Below are positions 12,433-12,914 of a DNA stretch of 12,914 nucleotides, piece by piece. The DNA comes from Halovenus sp. (GTDB lineage Archaea; Halobacteriota; Halobacteria; Halobacteriales; Haloarculaceae). Positions within the stretch are counted from its first letter, which is position 1; each line of letters begins with the position of its first letter. Where the stretch lies: positions 1 through 12,914 of the forward strand of contig JAQCNR010000347.1 in assembly GCA_028274925.1 (NCBI GenBank), given 5' to 3'. The notes below the pieces were generated by a model, which had not been told where the DNA came from, did not search any database, and was given only the letters and a program-made list of their open reading frames with translations. The position numbers were made by a program, and so were the translations under genes.

Positions 12433-12914
12433 TTACTGATACCTGCCACGTCCCTCGATTTCTGACAGTCGGTCGAGGACAGAATCGTCACCAGCGTCTC
12501 CGTAGGCGTCGAGAACGGCAGTTCGCAGGCGGTCAGCGTCGTCGTCGGTGCCGGCGAGACTGCCGAGCAGAACGTGGAGGTCCATCGCGTGGTCTTCCGG
12601 GTCGCCGGAGTAGTAGCCCAGGCCGAAATCGATTAGCGAGACGCGGTCGCCGACCCGGACGTTTCTGGTAGTGGGGTCGCCGTGGACGAGGCCGGCTTCG
12701 TGAAGCCGGGCGAGCTGTTCGGCGAGCGTGCGGACGTGGGCTGTGGAGAGTGCGTCACGGAGATCATCGTCGCCGACGTGCTGGAGTGTCAGCCGCGACT
12801 CTGCAGTGTCGATATCCCGAATCAACGGCGTCGAAACACCGTGTCGGCGGGCATCGGACAGCAGTCGGGCTTCTCCGCGTGTCCGCTCGCGACGCAATCG
12901 GTCGTCGAGCCTTG
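12433..12914 (-). CDS. bud32: Bud32 kinase domain, probable C-terminus of Kae1-Bud32 (5' end outside window)
   Basis: The frame is open to the right edge (RLDDRLRRERTRGEARLL continues without a start), so only the last 160 codons are seen. This is the small atypical kinase/ATPase of the KEOPS complex, which helps Kae1 make t6A on tRNAs. Diagnostic features are the RxRRERTRxEARLL helix, the catalytic loop VHGDPTTRNVRV, the metal-binding IDFGLGYYS, EDHAMDLHVL, and the conserved C-terminal EGRGRYQ. In haloarchaea Bud32 is usually fused behind Kae1 in one chain of about 530-540 residues; the Kae1 part would lie beyond the right edge and is inferred, not seen. It is on the same strand as tfb, 186 nt upstream of it. 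Confidence 0.94.
   Translation of the reverse strand, partial: RLDDRLRRERTRGEARLLSDARRHGVSTPLIRDIDTAESRLTLQHVGDDDLRDALSTAHVRTLAEQLARLHEAGLVHGDPTTRNVRVGDRVSLIDFGLGYYSGDPEDHAMDLHVLLGSLAGTDDDADRLRTAVLDAYGDAGDDSVLDRLSEIEGRGRYQ

Noticed and set aside
1..12914. Search for mobile elements, tRNA, CRISPR or defence genes
   Set aside because: No transposase, integrase, tRNA-like cloverleaf, repeat array or known defence gene is seen; the genes look chromosomal and core-like apart from the surface-protein operon.

Overview
The window is a GC-rich stretch of an extreme halophile (Halobacteria, Euryarchaeota). The evidence is strongly acidic proteins, archaeal information-processing genes (aIF2-beta, TFB, and a Bud32 kinase tail like that of the haloarchaeal Kae1-Bud32 fusion), a bacterio-opsin-activator type HTH regulator, and several TATA boxes about 26-34 nt upstream of start codons with no Shine-Dalgarno, as expected for leaderless haloarchaeal transcripts. 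No tRNA, rRNA, CRISPR array, insertion sequence or integrase is visible. No stretch longer than about 190 bases lacks a gene.

Layout. (1) 1-5050, minus strand: a two-gene operon for large secreted proteins. The first gene encodes a signal peptide, a right-handed beta-helix, three PKD domains and a C-terminal region of about 400 residues that I do not recognise. Eight bases after it starts a propeller-like/CARDB-repeat protein that runs off the left edge. (2) 5199-7564, plus strand: an internally duplicated DUF2391-like membrane protein, then a DHH-family phosphoesterase. (3) 7566-8549, minus strand: a 47-residue one-helix membrane protein too short for usual gene callers, and a 7-helix membrane protein of unknown function. 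(4) 8587-10509: a perfect palindrome in a divergent control region, an HTH_10 (Bat-like) regulator with a short ORF overlapping its start, a DUF2249 protein (minus), a cupin, and a hexapeptide-repeat acyltransferase. (5) 10632-12914: an information-processing block of eif2b (plus), then a 59-residue zinc-ribbon protein, tfb and the 3' end of the Bud32 part of a Kae1-Bud32 type gene (all minus).

How the genes relate. Block 1 probably builds or decorates the cell surface. Block 4 has a regulator-plus-sensor look: the HTH_10 protein sits opposite a membrane protein with several intramembrane histidines, and between them lies a palindrome resembling, from memory, the bop upstream activator sequence. 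DUF2249 and cupin proteins follow. Block 5 is conserved core machinery for translation initiation, transcription initiation and tRNA t6A synthesis; the tfb promoter is unusually rich in TATA-like elements. Several convergent pairs are packed end to end or overlap by a few bases. I see no clearly new multi-gene system; the most interesting items are the palindrome in the divergent region, the internally duplicated membrane protein, the unassigned C-terminal region of the beta-helix/PKD protein, and the tfb promoter ladder.
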